Of a stretch of 31,932 bases of DNA, positions 9,293 to 16,547 are shown piece by piece (within the stretch, counting starts at the first letter, position 1; the number at the start of each line of letters is the position of its first letter). The notes beneath the pieces were generated by a model. The model was not told the origin of the DNA. It did no database searches and worked only from the letters and a program-made list of their open reading frames with translations. Source of the DNA: Gammaproteobacteria bacterium UBA2810 (GTDB taxonomy: Bacteria; Pseudomonadota; Gammaproteobacteria; Enterobacterales; Succinivibrionaceae); the NCBI GenBank assembly GCA_002351705.1, contig DEHC01000038.1, forward strand, positions 1 through 31,932, given 5' to 3'. Made by a program: the position numbers and the translations under genes.

Positions 9293-10666
9293 ATGAACAA
9301 ACCAGAACTTCTCTGCCCCGCGGGGACACTCAGGAACTTCCGCTACGCCATCGCCTACGGCGCGGACGCCGTTTACTGCGGCGCCCCGCGCTACAGCCTC
9401 AGGGTGAGGAACAACGACTTCTCCCTGGACAACCTCAGAATCGGGATTGAGGAGGCGCATGCGGCCGGGGAAAAGGTCTACGTCGTAACGAACGTGCAGC
9501 CGCACAGCTCGAAGCTTGACACCTTCAGCCGCGACATCAGGGAGATGGCCGCTCTCAGCCCCGATGCTTTCATCGTCTCGGATCCGGGCGTCATTTACCT
9601 CATCAGGAAGCTTGGCATCGACATCCCGCTCCACATCTCCGTCCAGGCGAACAGCGTCAACTGGGCAGACGTGGAGTTCTGGAAGAGCGAGGGCGCCTCG
9701 CGCGTCATCCTCTCCCGGGAGCTCTCCATAGGCGAGATCAGGGACATCCGCGAGAAATGCCCTGACATCGAGCTCGAGGTGTTCGTGCACGGAGCGCTCT
9801 GCGTCGCGAGCTCCGGAAGGTGCCTCCTCTCCGGCTACATGTGCCGGAGGGACGCGAACCAGGGTGCCTGCACCAACTCCTGCCGCTGGGACTACAGCGT
9901 CTACCGCGGAAAGCTGGATGAGAACGGCGCGATAGTGCCGGAGAAGTCAGAGGCCGAGTGCCTCGCCGAGAGCGCAGCTGCCGGTGAGAGGCCGGTCGCG
10001 CTCATCGAGGAGAGGAACAACCGCCCCGGCGAGCTGATGCCTCTTTTCGAGGACGAGCACGGCGCCTATATCCTGAACTCGAAGGATCTCTGCGCCGTGA
10101 GGCATGTCGCCGAGCTCGCTGAGATCGGGGTCGACTCCCTGAAGATTGAGGGACGCACCAAGTCTGCCTACTACGTCGCAAGGACCGCCTCCGCCTACCG
10201 CCGAGCGATTGATGACGCCGCAGCAGGAAAGCCCTTCGACGAGGGCCTCTACAATGAGCTCCTCCAGGTCGCCTCGCGCGGCTACACTGACGGGTTCCTT
10301 GCCCGCCACACCACGGAGGAGATGCAGAACTACGCGGTAGGCTACTCCGAGTCCGAGACCGAGCTCCTAGTTGGCGACATCCTCGGTACCACCCCTGACG
10401 GCCATCTCGACATCAAGGTCAAGAACCACTTCGAGGTCGGTGACGACATCCTCGTGGTATCGCCCGCGGGGAACTCCCGCGCCAGGATCACCTCCATGGA
10501 GGAGAACGGGAAGCCCGCGCAGGCAGCTCTCGGAAGCGGGCACCAGGTCTACATCACGACGGAGCCTGCGGTTAGCATCAGTGACAGCTACAGCATGATC
10601 GTGAAGCTCCTGAAGCCGAAGGCCAGGCCCGCGGCCGCTGCTCCCGCTGACGGAAAGAAGGACTGA
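9293..10666 (+). CDS. trhP: TrhP (YegQ), U32-family tRNA uridine-34 hydroxylation protein
   Basis: A 457-residue member of the peptidase U32 family. In E. coli TrhP takes part in forming 5-hydroxyuridine at the wobble position of tRNA, a reaction needing iron-sulfur cluster biogenesis. It begins with the characteristic PELLCPAGTLRNFRYAIAYGADAVYCG and carries the HISVQANSVNWADVEFW and ELEVFVHGALCVASSGRC segments. A cysteine-rich stretch (residues 170, 177, 184, 193 and 197) is where the family binds its cluster. The C-terminal part (about 360-440) fits the U32 C-terminal barrel. The length matches E. coli TrhP (about 453). Its stop codon overlaps the ferredoxin start, so the two are translationally coupled. 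Confidence 0.93.
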   Translation: MNKPELLCPAGTLRNFRYAIAYGADAVYCGAPRYSLRVRNNDFSLDNLRIGIEEAHAAGEKVYVVTNVQPHSSKLDTFSRDIREMAALSPDAFIVSDPGVIYLIRKLGIDIPLHISVQANSVNWADVEFWKSEGASRVILSRELSIGEIRDIREKCPDIELEVFVHGALCVASSGRCLLSGYMCRRDANQGACTNSCRWDYSVYRGKLDENGAIVPEKSEAECLAESAAAGERPVALIEERNNRPGELMPLFEDEHGAYILNSKDLCAVRHVAELAEIGVDSLKIEGRTKSAYYVARTASAYRRAIDDAAAGKPFDEGLYNELLQVASRGYTDGFLARHTTEEMQNYAVGYSESETELLVGDILGTTPDGHLDIKVKNHFEVGDDILVVSPAGNSRARITSMEENGKPAQAALGSGHQVYITTEPAVSISDSYSMIVKLLKPKARPAAAAPADGKKD

Positions 10667-10923
10667 TGAGTTGCCGCGTCCTTGAGAGCTGCATCGGCTG
10701 CGACATGTGCGTCCTTGAGTGTCCGAATGACGCCATCTCGGAGAAGGACGGCGTCTACACCATCAACGAGGATCTCTGCACGGAGTGCGTCGGCTTCTAC
10801 AAGTCACCGCAGTGCATGAGGGTCTGTGCGGTGAAGGCTATCGCGAGGAACCCGGAAAGGCGTGAGACGCATGATGATCTCCTTGCCAAGGCAAGGAGAA
10901 GCCACTCGGTCCTTCAGAAATAG
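10666..10923 (+). CDS. yfhL: YfhL-type 2[4Fe-4S] ferredoxin
   Basis: An 85-residue ferredoxin with two four-cysteine sets. Cys 9, 12, 15 and 19 (CIGCDMCVLECP) form the first; Cys 38, 41, 50 and 54 (CTECVGFYKSPQCMRVC) form the second, with the eight-residue insertion typical of YfhL/Alvin-type ferredoxins. It starts inside the stop codon of trhP (TGATG), and a strong terminator follows. The tight coupling suggests it passes electrons to TrhP or helps its cluster. This is an inference from context. Confidence 0.93.
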   Translation: MSCRVLESCIGCDMCVLECPNDAISEKDGVYTINEDLCTECVGFYKSPQCMRVCAVKAIARNPERRETHDDLLAKARRSHSVLQK

Positions 10924-10928
10924 ACAGG

Positions 10929-10959
10929 TGCCGGAAGTTTTCAGACTTCCGGCATTTTT
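10929..10959 (+). terminator. Intrinsic terminator of the trhP-yfhL operon
   Basis: TGCCGGAAG (10929-10937) pairs perfectly with CTTCCGGCA (10946-10954), followed by five T. It lies five bases after the yfhL stop. Confidence 0.9.
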
Positions 10960-11019
10960 ATTTTTAAAACAGCACAGTACGGATAAGAGACTGCAGAGCC
11001 ATCAAAAACTGTGCTTGTG

Positions 11020-11034
11020 ACGTGAATTTCACGT
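11020..11034. promoter_or_regulatory. Palindrome upstream of the zeta-toxin gene
   Basis: ACGTGAA and TTCACGT flank a single T, giving seven-base arms. It lies 23 bases ahead of the preferred start codon, a good place for a repressor operator, but no regulator is identified and chance cannot be excluded. Confidence 0.35.
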
Positions 11035-11057
11035 GCCCTTGGTATATGGAGCATTAC

Positions 11058-11975
11058 ATGTGCACTTTAATGCAGAAAGACGTTCTCGCCGAGAATCTCG
11101 CTGAAGCAGCGGCCTTTATCGGCAGGCGGTTTGCGGACAAGGATGATGTCCCTCTGGAATTCCGCATGTGCGGACTGCTGAGGTACTTCCTCCTGACCCA
11201 TGAAGCGGCGGAACTTGATTATGACGCGCTCTGCAGCGATATCTCGGCTCTCCGCAGCAGGTTCGAGGCAAAGCCTGAAGTGTTGTCAGAGAGTGATGAC
11301 TGTTCCGGAGCTGCTGCCAGCAGAATCATCCGTATGTACCTCACTGGGCTTGATGCACACCGTAACATGGCTCCTGCCGGCGCCGTCCTGGGCGGTCAGC
11401 CTGGTGCCGGGAAGTCAGGCCTCACGGGCTGGTTTCTGAAACGCTATCCTGATGCCATATCCGTCAACGCCGATGAATACAGATGCTGGCACCCTGACTA
11501 TCAGAGGTTTCAGAAAGATCTCGGGAAGGAAAGCGCCAAGGCAACCGCAGGATTCTCCGGAAAGATCGCCTCAGAGCTCCTAAGGATGGCCGCTGAGGAG
11601 AGGCTCAATACCGCTATTGAGGGGACCTTCAGGACATCCGAGGTTCCGCTCGGCACGCTGAGGCTCTATAAAAGCCGCGGATACACCACCTATGTCCTCA
11701 TCAAGACCTGTCCCGCCTCCATTAGCTGGCAGCACTGCACAGAGCGCTATGACGATGCCCTTAGGGAAAATGGCGGGAAGGAGAGGTTCACCGACAGGAA
11801 GATCCATGACTATGTTGTCTCAGTTCTCGGAACAAATGCAGACGCTGTCTTTAAGTCAGGTCTTGCGGATCACTTCTATGTCTTTGACCGGAACAATGCC
11901 ATTATCTACTCATCAGATTCTGACAGAAATTGTTCTCTCCCTTCAGAGGCTATTAACAAGGAGCTAATGGACTGA
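11058..11975 (+). CDS. Zeta-toxin family kinase with N-terminal helical extension
   Basis: A 305-residue zeta/PezT-type protein; such kinases phosphorylate UDP-activated amino sugars and block cell-wall synthesis. It has Walker A GGQPGAGKS (112-120), NADEYRCWHPDY (137-148) for substrate binding, EGTFR (188-192), and the later RYDDALRENGGKERFTDRKIHD segment. About 110 residues, mostly helical (VLAENLAEAAAFIGRRFADKDDVPLEFRMCGLLRYFLL), precede the kinase. No epsilon or PezA gene is adjacent. In E. coli EzeT an N-terminal domain acts as a built-in antitoxin, and this extension may do the same (inference). I chose ATG 11058 for its GGAG six bases upstream; GTG 11022 and ATG 11070 are alternatives. 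Confidence 0.85.
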   Translation: MCTLMQKDVLAENLAEAAAFIGRRFADKDDVPLEFRMCGLLRYFLLTHEAAELDYDALCSDISALRSRFEAKPEVLSESDDCSGAAASRIIRMYLTGLDAHRNMAPAGAVLGGQPGAGKSGLTGWFLKRYPDAISVNADEYRCWHPDYQRFQKDLGKESAKATAGFSGKIASELLRMAAEERLNTAIEGTFRTSEVPLGTLRLYKSRGYTTYVLIKTCPASISWQHCTERYDDALRENGGKERFTDRKIHDYVVSVLGTNADAVFKSGLADHFYVFDRNNAIIYSSDSDRNCSLPSEAINKELMD

Positions 11976-12171
11976 GTCCCGGACCGGGCTGCCGTTTTTC
12001 CGGCCGCGGCAGCATTCCGGACATTGCAGCCATATCCGGACCGTCTGTTTTTACGGCGCTCATGGTGTGATATACTTCACAGAAGATTCTCTCTGCCCAT
12101 ATTGCTGATTTTCTTGCCAAAACAGGCTCGGAATGTCAGAATCAGGCAGGTTTTTGTTCTTTTATAAATAA

Positions 12172-13041
12172 ATGGCATCCCGCATGAATCCAAATCATCA
12201 GTATAGGGCATATCTCAACATTGCCGTAAAGGCAGCGAGAAGTGCCGGCAGGCTCATTGTCCGCAATTTCGAGAACGCCGACACCGTACAGGTTTCAGAG
12301 AAAAACAAGGACGATCTCGTAACCAACATCGACCGCGAGTGCCAGAGCACCATCGCCGATACCATTCTTCATTTCTACCCGAAAGACAGAATCACCGGCG
12401 AGGAGAACAGCGTCAATGCAGAGAGCACTGACGCCGAGCGCGAGTGGATCGTTGACCCGATCGACGGGACGACCAATTTCGTGAAGGGCATTCCCCATGT
12501 CGCAGTCTCCATTGGCGTAAAGTACAAGGGCGAGACCGTCGCAGGCTGCGTCTATGATCCCATTCTTGACGAGCTCTTCACCGCCGAGAAAGGCAGCGGC
12601 GCGCAGCTCAATGACCGCAAGATCCATGTATCGAACAGGCAGTCGCTGAACGGCACCATCATCGCTGTATCCTATCCGCACAGGAAGAGACAGTACCTCG
12701 ACGAGTACCGCGCCATGATGAACCGCGCCTTCGACAAATGCGCCGATCTCAGAAGAATGGGCACCGCGAGCCTTGATCTTGCCTACGTGGCAGCCGGACG
12801 CCTTGACGGGTATTTCGAGGCTTGCCTCTATCCCTGGGACTTCGCAGCTGGCGAGCTCATGGTCAGGGAAGCAGGCGGCTTCGTTACCGACTTCAGCGGG
12901 AAGAATGACGCTTACTACGAGAACGGCTCCATTGTCTGCGGCTCTCCTCACGTTCACAGAGCCCTGCTTGAGTGCATCAGGCCGGACCTCAAGGATTTCA
13001 TGAGTAAGCTCGAGGAAGAGCGCGAGGCAAAGTCGAAGTAA
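12172..13041 (+). CDS. suhB: SuhB, inositol monophosphatase family
   Basis: A 289-residue member of the inositol-phosphatase family. E. coli SuhB hydrolyses inositol-1-phosphate in vitro and joins the rRNA antitermination complex through NusA. The metal site is clear: Glu 77-78 (TGEENS), Asp 95 and Asp 98 in DPIDGTTNF, and WDFAAGELMVREAGG in the C-terminal half. NIAVKAARSAGRLIVRNFE at the start matches SuhB. The true start may be the second Met at 12184; neither has a clear ribosome-binding site, so the start is uncertain. The charged tail (KLEEEREAKSK) is slightly longer than usual. It is followed by a strong terminator and appears monocistronic. Confidence 0.93.
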   Translation: MASRMNPNHQYRAYLNIAVKAARSAGRLIVRNFENADTVQVSEKNKDDLVTNIDRECQSTIADTILHFYPKDRITGEENSVNAESTDAEREWIVDPIDGTTNFVKGIPHVAVSIGVKYKGETVAGCVYDPILDELFTAEKGSGAQLNDRKIHVSNRQSLNGTIIAVSYPHRKRQYLDEYRAMMNRAFDKCADLRRMGTASLDLAYVAAGRLDGYFEACLYPWDFAAGELMVREAGGFVTDFSGKNDAYYENGSIVCGSPHVHRALLECIRPDLKDFMSKLEEEREAKSK

Positions 13042-13085
13042 GAAAGATTCCATAGCGGCTTCTGGCCGTAGGCCGCATAAAAGAT

Positions 13086-13121
13086 AACCCCGGATGGCGG
13101 ATGACGCCTTCCGGGGTTTTT
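13086..13121 (+). terminator. Intrinsic terminator after suhB
   Basis: AACCCCGGA (13086-13094) and GGCG pair with CGCC and TCCGGGGTT (13110-13118) around one mismatch, followed by five T in all. It starts 45 bases after the suhB stop. Confidence 0.88.
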
Positions 13122-13157
13122 GCTTTCACTGCGAGGCGGATTTTCCGGAGCCCCGGC

Positions 13158-13185
13158 CAGGGAGTATGCGAAGCGCACTCCCCTG
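13158..13185. repeat. Imperfect hairpin resembling the one at 2238
   Basis: CAGGGAGTATGCG and GCGCACTCCCCTG face each other across AA with one bulge and one mismatch. Like the hairpin at 2238-2271 it has CAGGG and CCCTG outer arms and an ATGCG/GCGCA core, and it lies just beyond the 3' end of a minus-strand gene. A REP-like family is possible. Confidence 0.4.
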
Positions 13186-13201
13186 ACGCGGAGGGGATTG
13201 A

Positions 13202-13741
13202 TTACCAGCCGCCGATCCTCATCACTGAGTCAATGCAGTTGGCCTTCAGCGTCCTGTCGCTGATTTTGTCGCAGTAGGATGACTTCTTGGTCTTGATGGC
13301 GAGCTCCAGGTAGTCAGAGTCGGAGAGCGCCCCGTTTCCGCCGCGGACGTTGTAGTCGTAGAAGCTCCCGTCACCGTAGTAGCGGTTGGTATTGCCGTAA
13401 TAGAACCTCTGCTGGTTGCCGTTCTGGTAGCCGTTCTGATAGCCGTTGCTGTAGCCGTTCTGATAGCCGTTCTGATAGCCGTTATTGTATCCGCGCCGGC
13501 CGCCTGCCTCCGGATGCCGGTCGTAGTAGCTGCCGTCTCCAGGAACATGGTTGAGGTCCTCGCGGTAATACCTCTTCATCTTGATTCCGTCAGTCTGCTG
13601 GTAGTAGGCACCTGCGCCTGTACCTGAGCTCTCAAGAGCATACTGGTATGAGCCCTGGTAAACAGGATCCGCCGCGGCTGACAGGCAGATCAGGATCCCT
13701 GCGGAAAGAAGCGGAACAGCAGTCCGAATGCACATTTTCAT
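13202..13741 (-). CDS. Secreted NGYQ-repeat hypothetical protein
   Basis: A 179-residue exported protein of unknown function. The ATG at 13741 has GGAGG seven bases ahead and begins a Sec signal peptide: KMCIR, a hydrophobic stretch PLLSAGILICL, then SAAA before DPVYQ. The cysteine in the signal is not in a canonical lipobox. The mature part is rich in Tyr, Asn, Gly and Gln, with NGYQ units at about 80-110. It also has two similar segments, GDGSYYD and GDGSFYD, and a C-terminal domain with two cysteines (SSYCDKISDRTLKANCIDSVMRIGGW) that could form a disulfide. The low-complexity middle looks flexible. A periplasmic or surface location is inferred from the signal. I recognise no family. Confidence 0.75.
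   Translation of the reverse strand: MKMCIRTAVPLLSAGILICLSAAADPVYQGSYQYALESSGTGAGAYYQQTDGIKMKRYYREDLNHVPGDGSYYDRHPEAGGRRGYNNGYQNGYQNGYSNGYQNGYQNGNQQRFYYGNTNRYYGDGSFYDYNVRGGNGALSDSDYLELAIKTKKSSYCDKISDRTLKANCIDSVMRIGGW
13419..13490 (-). repeat. Six tandem 12-bp units encoding NGYQ/NGYS/NGYN
   Basis: Consecutive units CCGTTCTGGTAG, CCGTTCTGATAG, CCGTTGCTGTAG, CCGTTCTGATAG (twice) and CCGTTATTGTAT lie inside the secreted-protein gene. Each encodes Asn-Gly-Tyr plus one residue, so copy number can change without a frameshift. Confidence 0.9.
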
Positions 13742-13944
13742 GATGAACCTCCGAAGCACATACCTGTACGTCTGCAGATCCGGCGCCCGGCCTGCAGCAT
13801 TCATTCATATGATGATAAACACAAACCGCAGGAAAGATCAAAGCATTTCTTAACCGCTGACCGCAGACCTGTGCAATGTTCAGCTGCCATAGCCTGGTGA
13901 AAAATGGCTGATTCAAGCCCGCTCAAGCCTCCCAGACGTTATGT

Positions 13945-14112
13945 CATACTGATTACTGCTGTTTTGACAAAAATGATGCTATGGTTGAGCTCACGCTTCC
14001 TAAGTATGCAAACATCCACGCTGCAGAGTATTCTCTCTACCTGCCGGACAAGGCGGTACTCCAGCGCAAGCTGCAGGAATGGATAAACGAATTCGAGGAC
14101 ATTCACGGGTAG
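13945..14112 (+). pseudogene. C-terminal fragment of a YhcG/DUF1016 PDDEXK nuclease
   Basis: The frame ending at the TAG at 14110-14112 reads CCFDKNDAMVELTLPKYANIHAAEYSLYLPDKAVLQRKLQEW. This matches the end of YhcG/DUF1016 proteins, where a 'LLC-K--ALVELTLP' strand and a 'LYLPDK--LQ-KL-EW' helix close the PDDEXK nuclease domain. The catalytic core is absent: upstream sequence (13805-13944) shows no continuing homology in any frame I read. So this is a decayed leftover, about 55 codons, probably of a horizontally acquired nuclease gene. A short overlapping frame from 13904 has no recognisable features. Confidence 0.65.
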
Positions 14113-14192
14113 CTGGAGGATAACAGCCAGCCTGCCATCACTGCAGCAGCCATACATGCTGCATTGCTGCGGGAAAAACGGCTGCCTGATAG

Positions 14193-14219
14193 CAAAAAAG
14201 GGGGCATCTGCCCCCTTCC
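14193..14219 (-). terminator. Intrinsic terminator of the nifU-nifS operon
   Basis: On the minus strand AAGGGGGCA and TGCCCCCTT pair across two bases and are followed by a run of T (the A run at 14193-14198 on the plus strand). It lies about 20 bases after the nifS stop codon. Confidence 0.88.
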
Positions 14220-14237
14220 TCATTCCGCAGGCGGAGC

Positions 14238-15479
14238 TTACTTCTTGAACTCCGCTCCCTTGCCCTGCCCGTAGTTCGGGTCAAAGCTCTCGGAGCCGCC
14301 TGAGCCGTCCTTTCTCCAGTAAGGGGAGAACGAGCGGAGCTCCGCGATGATCTCAGGGACCTTCTCGACAGTGTAGTCGATGTCGGCCTCGGTGGTGAAT
14401 CTCGAGAGCGAGAACCTGATGGTTCCGTGCGCAGCGGTGAACGGGATGCCCATGGCCTTCATTACATGGGAGGGATCGAGCGATCCGGAGGTGCAGGCGC
14501 TGCCGCTCGAGGCGCAGATTCCGTACTCGTTGAGCTTGAGGAGGATGCCCTCGCCCTCGACGAACTGGAAGGCGATATTGCTGGTGTTGGCCGAGCGGTT
14601 GTCAGGATCTCCGGTGACGAAGCAGTCAGGGACCTTCGCGAGAATGCCCTGCTCGAGGCGGTCTCTGAGGCGCTTGATCTCGGATCTCATATAGCCGACA
14701 TGCTGCCCTGAGAGCTCGCAGGCCTTGCCGAGTCCGACAATGTACGGTACGTTCTCGGTGCCGGCGCGCCTGCCGCTCTCCTGATGGCCTCCGCGGAGGA
14801 ACGGGCGGAAGCGGCAGCTGCGCTTCAGGTAGAAGACGCCGATGCCCTTCGGGGCATGGAGCTTGTGGCCGGAGAAGGAGAGCATGTCGATGTCGGTGCT
14901 CTTGAGGTCCATGTCGACCTTGCCCATGGCCTGGACGCCGTCGGAGTGGAACATGATGCCCTGCTCGTGGGCGAGATGGGCCATCTCGGTCACAGGATAG
15001 ATGTTGCCGGTCTCGTTGTTGGCCCACATGCAGGTGACCAGCGCGACGTTGCTGTTGAGGGCCTTTTTGTACTCGTCAAGATCAAGGCGTCCCTTGGAGT
15101 CAACGTGAAGCTTCGTGATCTTGTAGCCACGGTCCTCCTCCAAATGGTCAAGCACCCTGAGGATGGCAGGATGCTCAACTGGAGTGGTGATGATCTCCCT
15201 CTTCTCCGGGTTGCACTCGATGGCGGAGTAGATGGCGGTCGAGTCTGACTCGGTCGCGCAGGAAGTGAAGATAATCTCGGAGTCGTACTCGGCTCCTACG
15301 TACTCGGCAATCTTGTGCCTGGCCTCGGCGACTGCCCTCGCGGGCTCAATCGCGAGATCATGCATGGAGGAGGCGTTGCCGTAATACTCGGTGAAGTAAG
15401 GCAGCATCGCCTTCACTACCTCAGGATCGACCATGGTCGTAGCGTTGTTGTCGAGGTAGACAGTTCTCTTCTCAGACAT
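14238..15479 (-). CDS. nifS: Cysteine desulfurase of the NifS/IscS class
   Basis: A 413-residue PLP enzyme that takes sulfur from cysteine and passes it to the adjacent scaffold NifU. VYLDNNATTMVDPEVVKAM begins the protein. The PLP lysine is Lys206 in SFSGHKLHAPKGIG, and FHSDGVQAMGK carries the Asp and Gln that hold the cofactor. The persulfide Cys329 lies in SGSACTSGSLDPSHVM, the mobile loop of group I desulfurases. The C-terminal 30 residues (WRKDGSGGSESFDPNYGQGKG) form an unusual Gly/Ser-rich tail. It starts one base after the nifU stop, with GGAGG inside the nifU 3' end. NifS is preferred over IscS because of its NifU partner. Confidence 0.93.
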   Translation of the reverse strand: MSEKRTVYLDNNATTMVDPEVVKAMLPYFTEYYGNASSMHDLAIEPARAVAEARHKIAEYVGAEYDSEIIFTSCATESDSTAIYSAIECNPEKREIITTPVEHPAILRVLDHLEEDRGYKITKLHVDSKGRLDLDEYKKALNSNVALVTCMWANNETGNIYPVTEMAHLAHEQGIMFHSDGVQAMGKVDMDLKSTDIDMLSFSGHKLHAPKGIGVFYLKRSCRFRPFLRGGHQESGRRAGTENVPYIVGLGKACELSGQHVGYMRSEIKRLRDRLEQGILAKVPDCFVTGDPDNRSANTSNIAFQFVEGEGILLKLNEYGICASSGSACTSGSLDPSHVMKAMGIPFTAAHGTIRFSLSRFTTEADIDYTVEKVPEIIAELRSFSPYWRKDGSGGSESFDPNYGQGKGAEFKK

Positions 15480-15480
15480 C

Positions 15481-16413
15481 TCAGTTTGCCTCCCCGGTTC
15501 CGTTCAGATCCGGCTCGACGAGCTCAAGGGGAACATGCTTGCCGAGGGCCTTGTCAACCTGGGCCTGGACATAGGAAAGGGTCATCTCGCTCATGAAGCA
15601 GCCGAGGCAGGCGCCGTAGAGCCTGATGAGGATCTTGTCGTCAGCGACATCGATGAGCTCGACATTGCCGCCGTCCTGCTCGAGTCCCGGGCGCATCTCG
15701 TCAAGGACCTTCTCGACCTTGTCCCAGTAAGGATGGTCGCGGTGCTGTACATAGTGATCGGACAGGGAGACCTTGCCGTTCTTCGCCTGGGCCTTCTCGA
15801 AGCGGTCGCGGCTTACGAAGTCCTCCACATACCTGCCCTCATAGCCGCCCTTCCAGAACTTGTCGAGGATCTTCTCGATCTTCTCGCGGCAGCCGCCGCA
15901 GGCTCCGCCTGCCTTGGTGTAGTTGGTGACATCCTCGACGGTCTTGAGGCTGTTCGCGCGGATGTTCTGCACGATCTTGGCCTCGTCAACGCCGAAGCAC
16001 TTGCAGATAAGGGGGCTCTCCTCGTGGGATTCCTCCCAGCTCTCGCCGCGGTAGTTGGCAACGGCGGCGTGGAGCGCCTCCCGGCCCATGACGGAGCAGT
16101 GCATCTTCTGCGGAGGAAGGCCGTCAAGATAGTCTGCGATGTCCTTGTTGGTGATTTTGAGGGCCTCGTCAACGGTCTTGCCCTTGATCATCTCGGTGAG
16201 CGCGGATGACGATGCTATGGCGCTTCCGCAGCCGAAGGTCTGGAAGCCAGCGTCTGTTATAATGTTGGTCTTGGGATCAACCTTGATCATGAGCCTCAGC
16301 GCGTCGCCGCAGGAAATGGAGCCGACATCGCCGACTCCGTTGGCGTCCTCAAGCACCTTTGCGTTGCGCGGATGGAAAAAATGATCCTTTACCTTATCTG
16401 AATAGTTCCACAT
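15481..16413 (-). CDS. nifU: NifU, three-domain Fe-S scaffold
   Basis: A 310-residue full-length NifU. The N-terminal IscU-like domain has Cys 35, 62 and 106 (SISCGDA, FGCGSA, MHCSVMG). The central BFD-like [2Fe-2S] domain has Cys 137, 139, 172 and 175 (CKC, GGACGGC). These numbers match the Azotobacter NifU cysteines as I recall them. The C-terminal Nfu domain holds CLGC (269-272) in GGNVELIDVADDKILIRLYGACLGC. I chose ATG 16413, with GGAG upstream, over the open frame reaching 16476. No nitrogenase genes are near, so it is probably the general Fe-S assembly system, as in other anaerobic or microaerobic bacteria lacking ISC. An unusual inverted repeat covers its promoter. Confidence 0.95.
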   Translation of the reverse strand: MWNYSDKVKDHFFHPRNAKVLEDANGVGDVGSISCGDALRLMIKVDPKTNIITDAGFQTFGCGSAIASSSALTEMIKGKTVDEALKITNKDIADYLDGLPPQKMHCSVMGREALHAAVANYRGESWEESHEESPLICKCFGVDEAKIVQNIRANSLKTVEDVTNYTKAGGACGGCREKIEKILDKFWKGGYEGRYVEDFVSRDRFEKAQAKNGKVSLSDHYVQHRDHPYWDKVEKVLDEMRPGLEQDGGNVELIDVADDKILIRLYGACLGCFMSEMTLSYVQAQVDKALGKHVPLELVEPDLNGTGEAN

Positions 16414-16451
16414 GATGCCACTCCTACATGATCCGGAAACGGACCGGCATG

Positions 16452-16496
16452 TTTCAAAGATGTATTTATAATACATCTTTGAAAGTGTGATTTAAA
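16452..16496 (-). promoter_or_regulatory. nifU promoter with perfect 14-bp inverted repeat
   Basis: On the minus strand TTTAAA (16491-16496) and TATTAT (16468-16473) are 17 bases apart, giving a plausible sigma-70 promoter 55 bases from the nifU ATG. TTTCAAAGATGTAT (16452-16465) and its exact complement (16471-16484) are separated by TTATA. The repeat therefore encloses the -10 box and most of the spacer, where a repressor would block RNA polymerase. The arms do not resemble the IscR type 1 site as I know it. Confidence 0.7.
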
Positions 16497-16520
16497 CGTC
16501 AAAGTGAAAAATATCAGAGA

Positions 16521-16547
16521 CTGAAAAAAGGCCCTCATCAGAGGGCC
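16521..16547 (-). terminator. Intrinsic terminator overlapping the lrp-family stop codon
   Basis: On the minus strand GGCCCTC and GAGGGCC pair across a four-base loop and are followed by six T. The TGA of the regulator gene (16538-16540) lies in the loop, so the last codons are part of the terminator. Confidence 0.85.

Noticed and set aside
12295..13053. A 252-codon minus-strand open frame opposite suhB
   Set aside because: Antisense to suhB; no start signal or recognisable domain.
15535..16209. A 224-codon plus-strand open frame opposite nifU
   Set aside because: Antisense to nifU; leucine/alanine-rich shadow with no motif.
14238..16413. nifU and nifS as part of a nitrogen-fixation cluster
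   Set aside because: No nitrogenase structural or cofactor genes are present in the window; neighbours are a regulator and unrelated genes.
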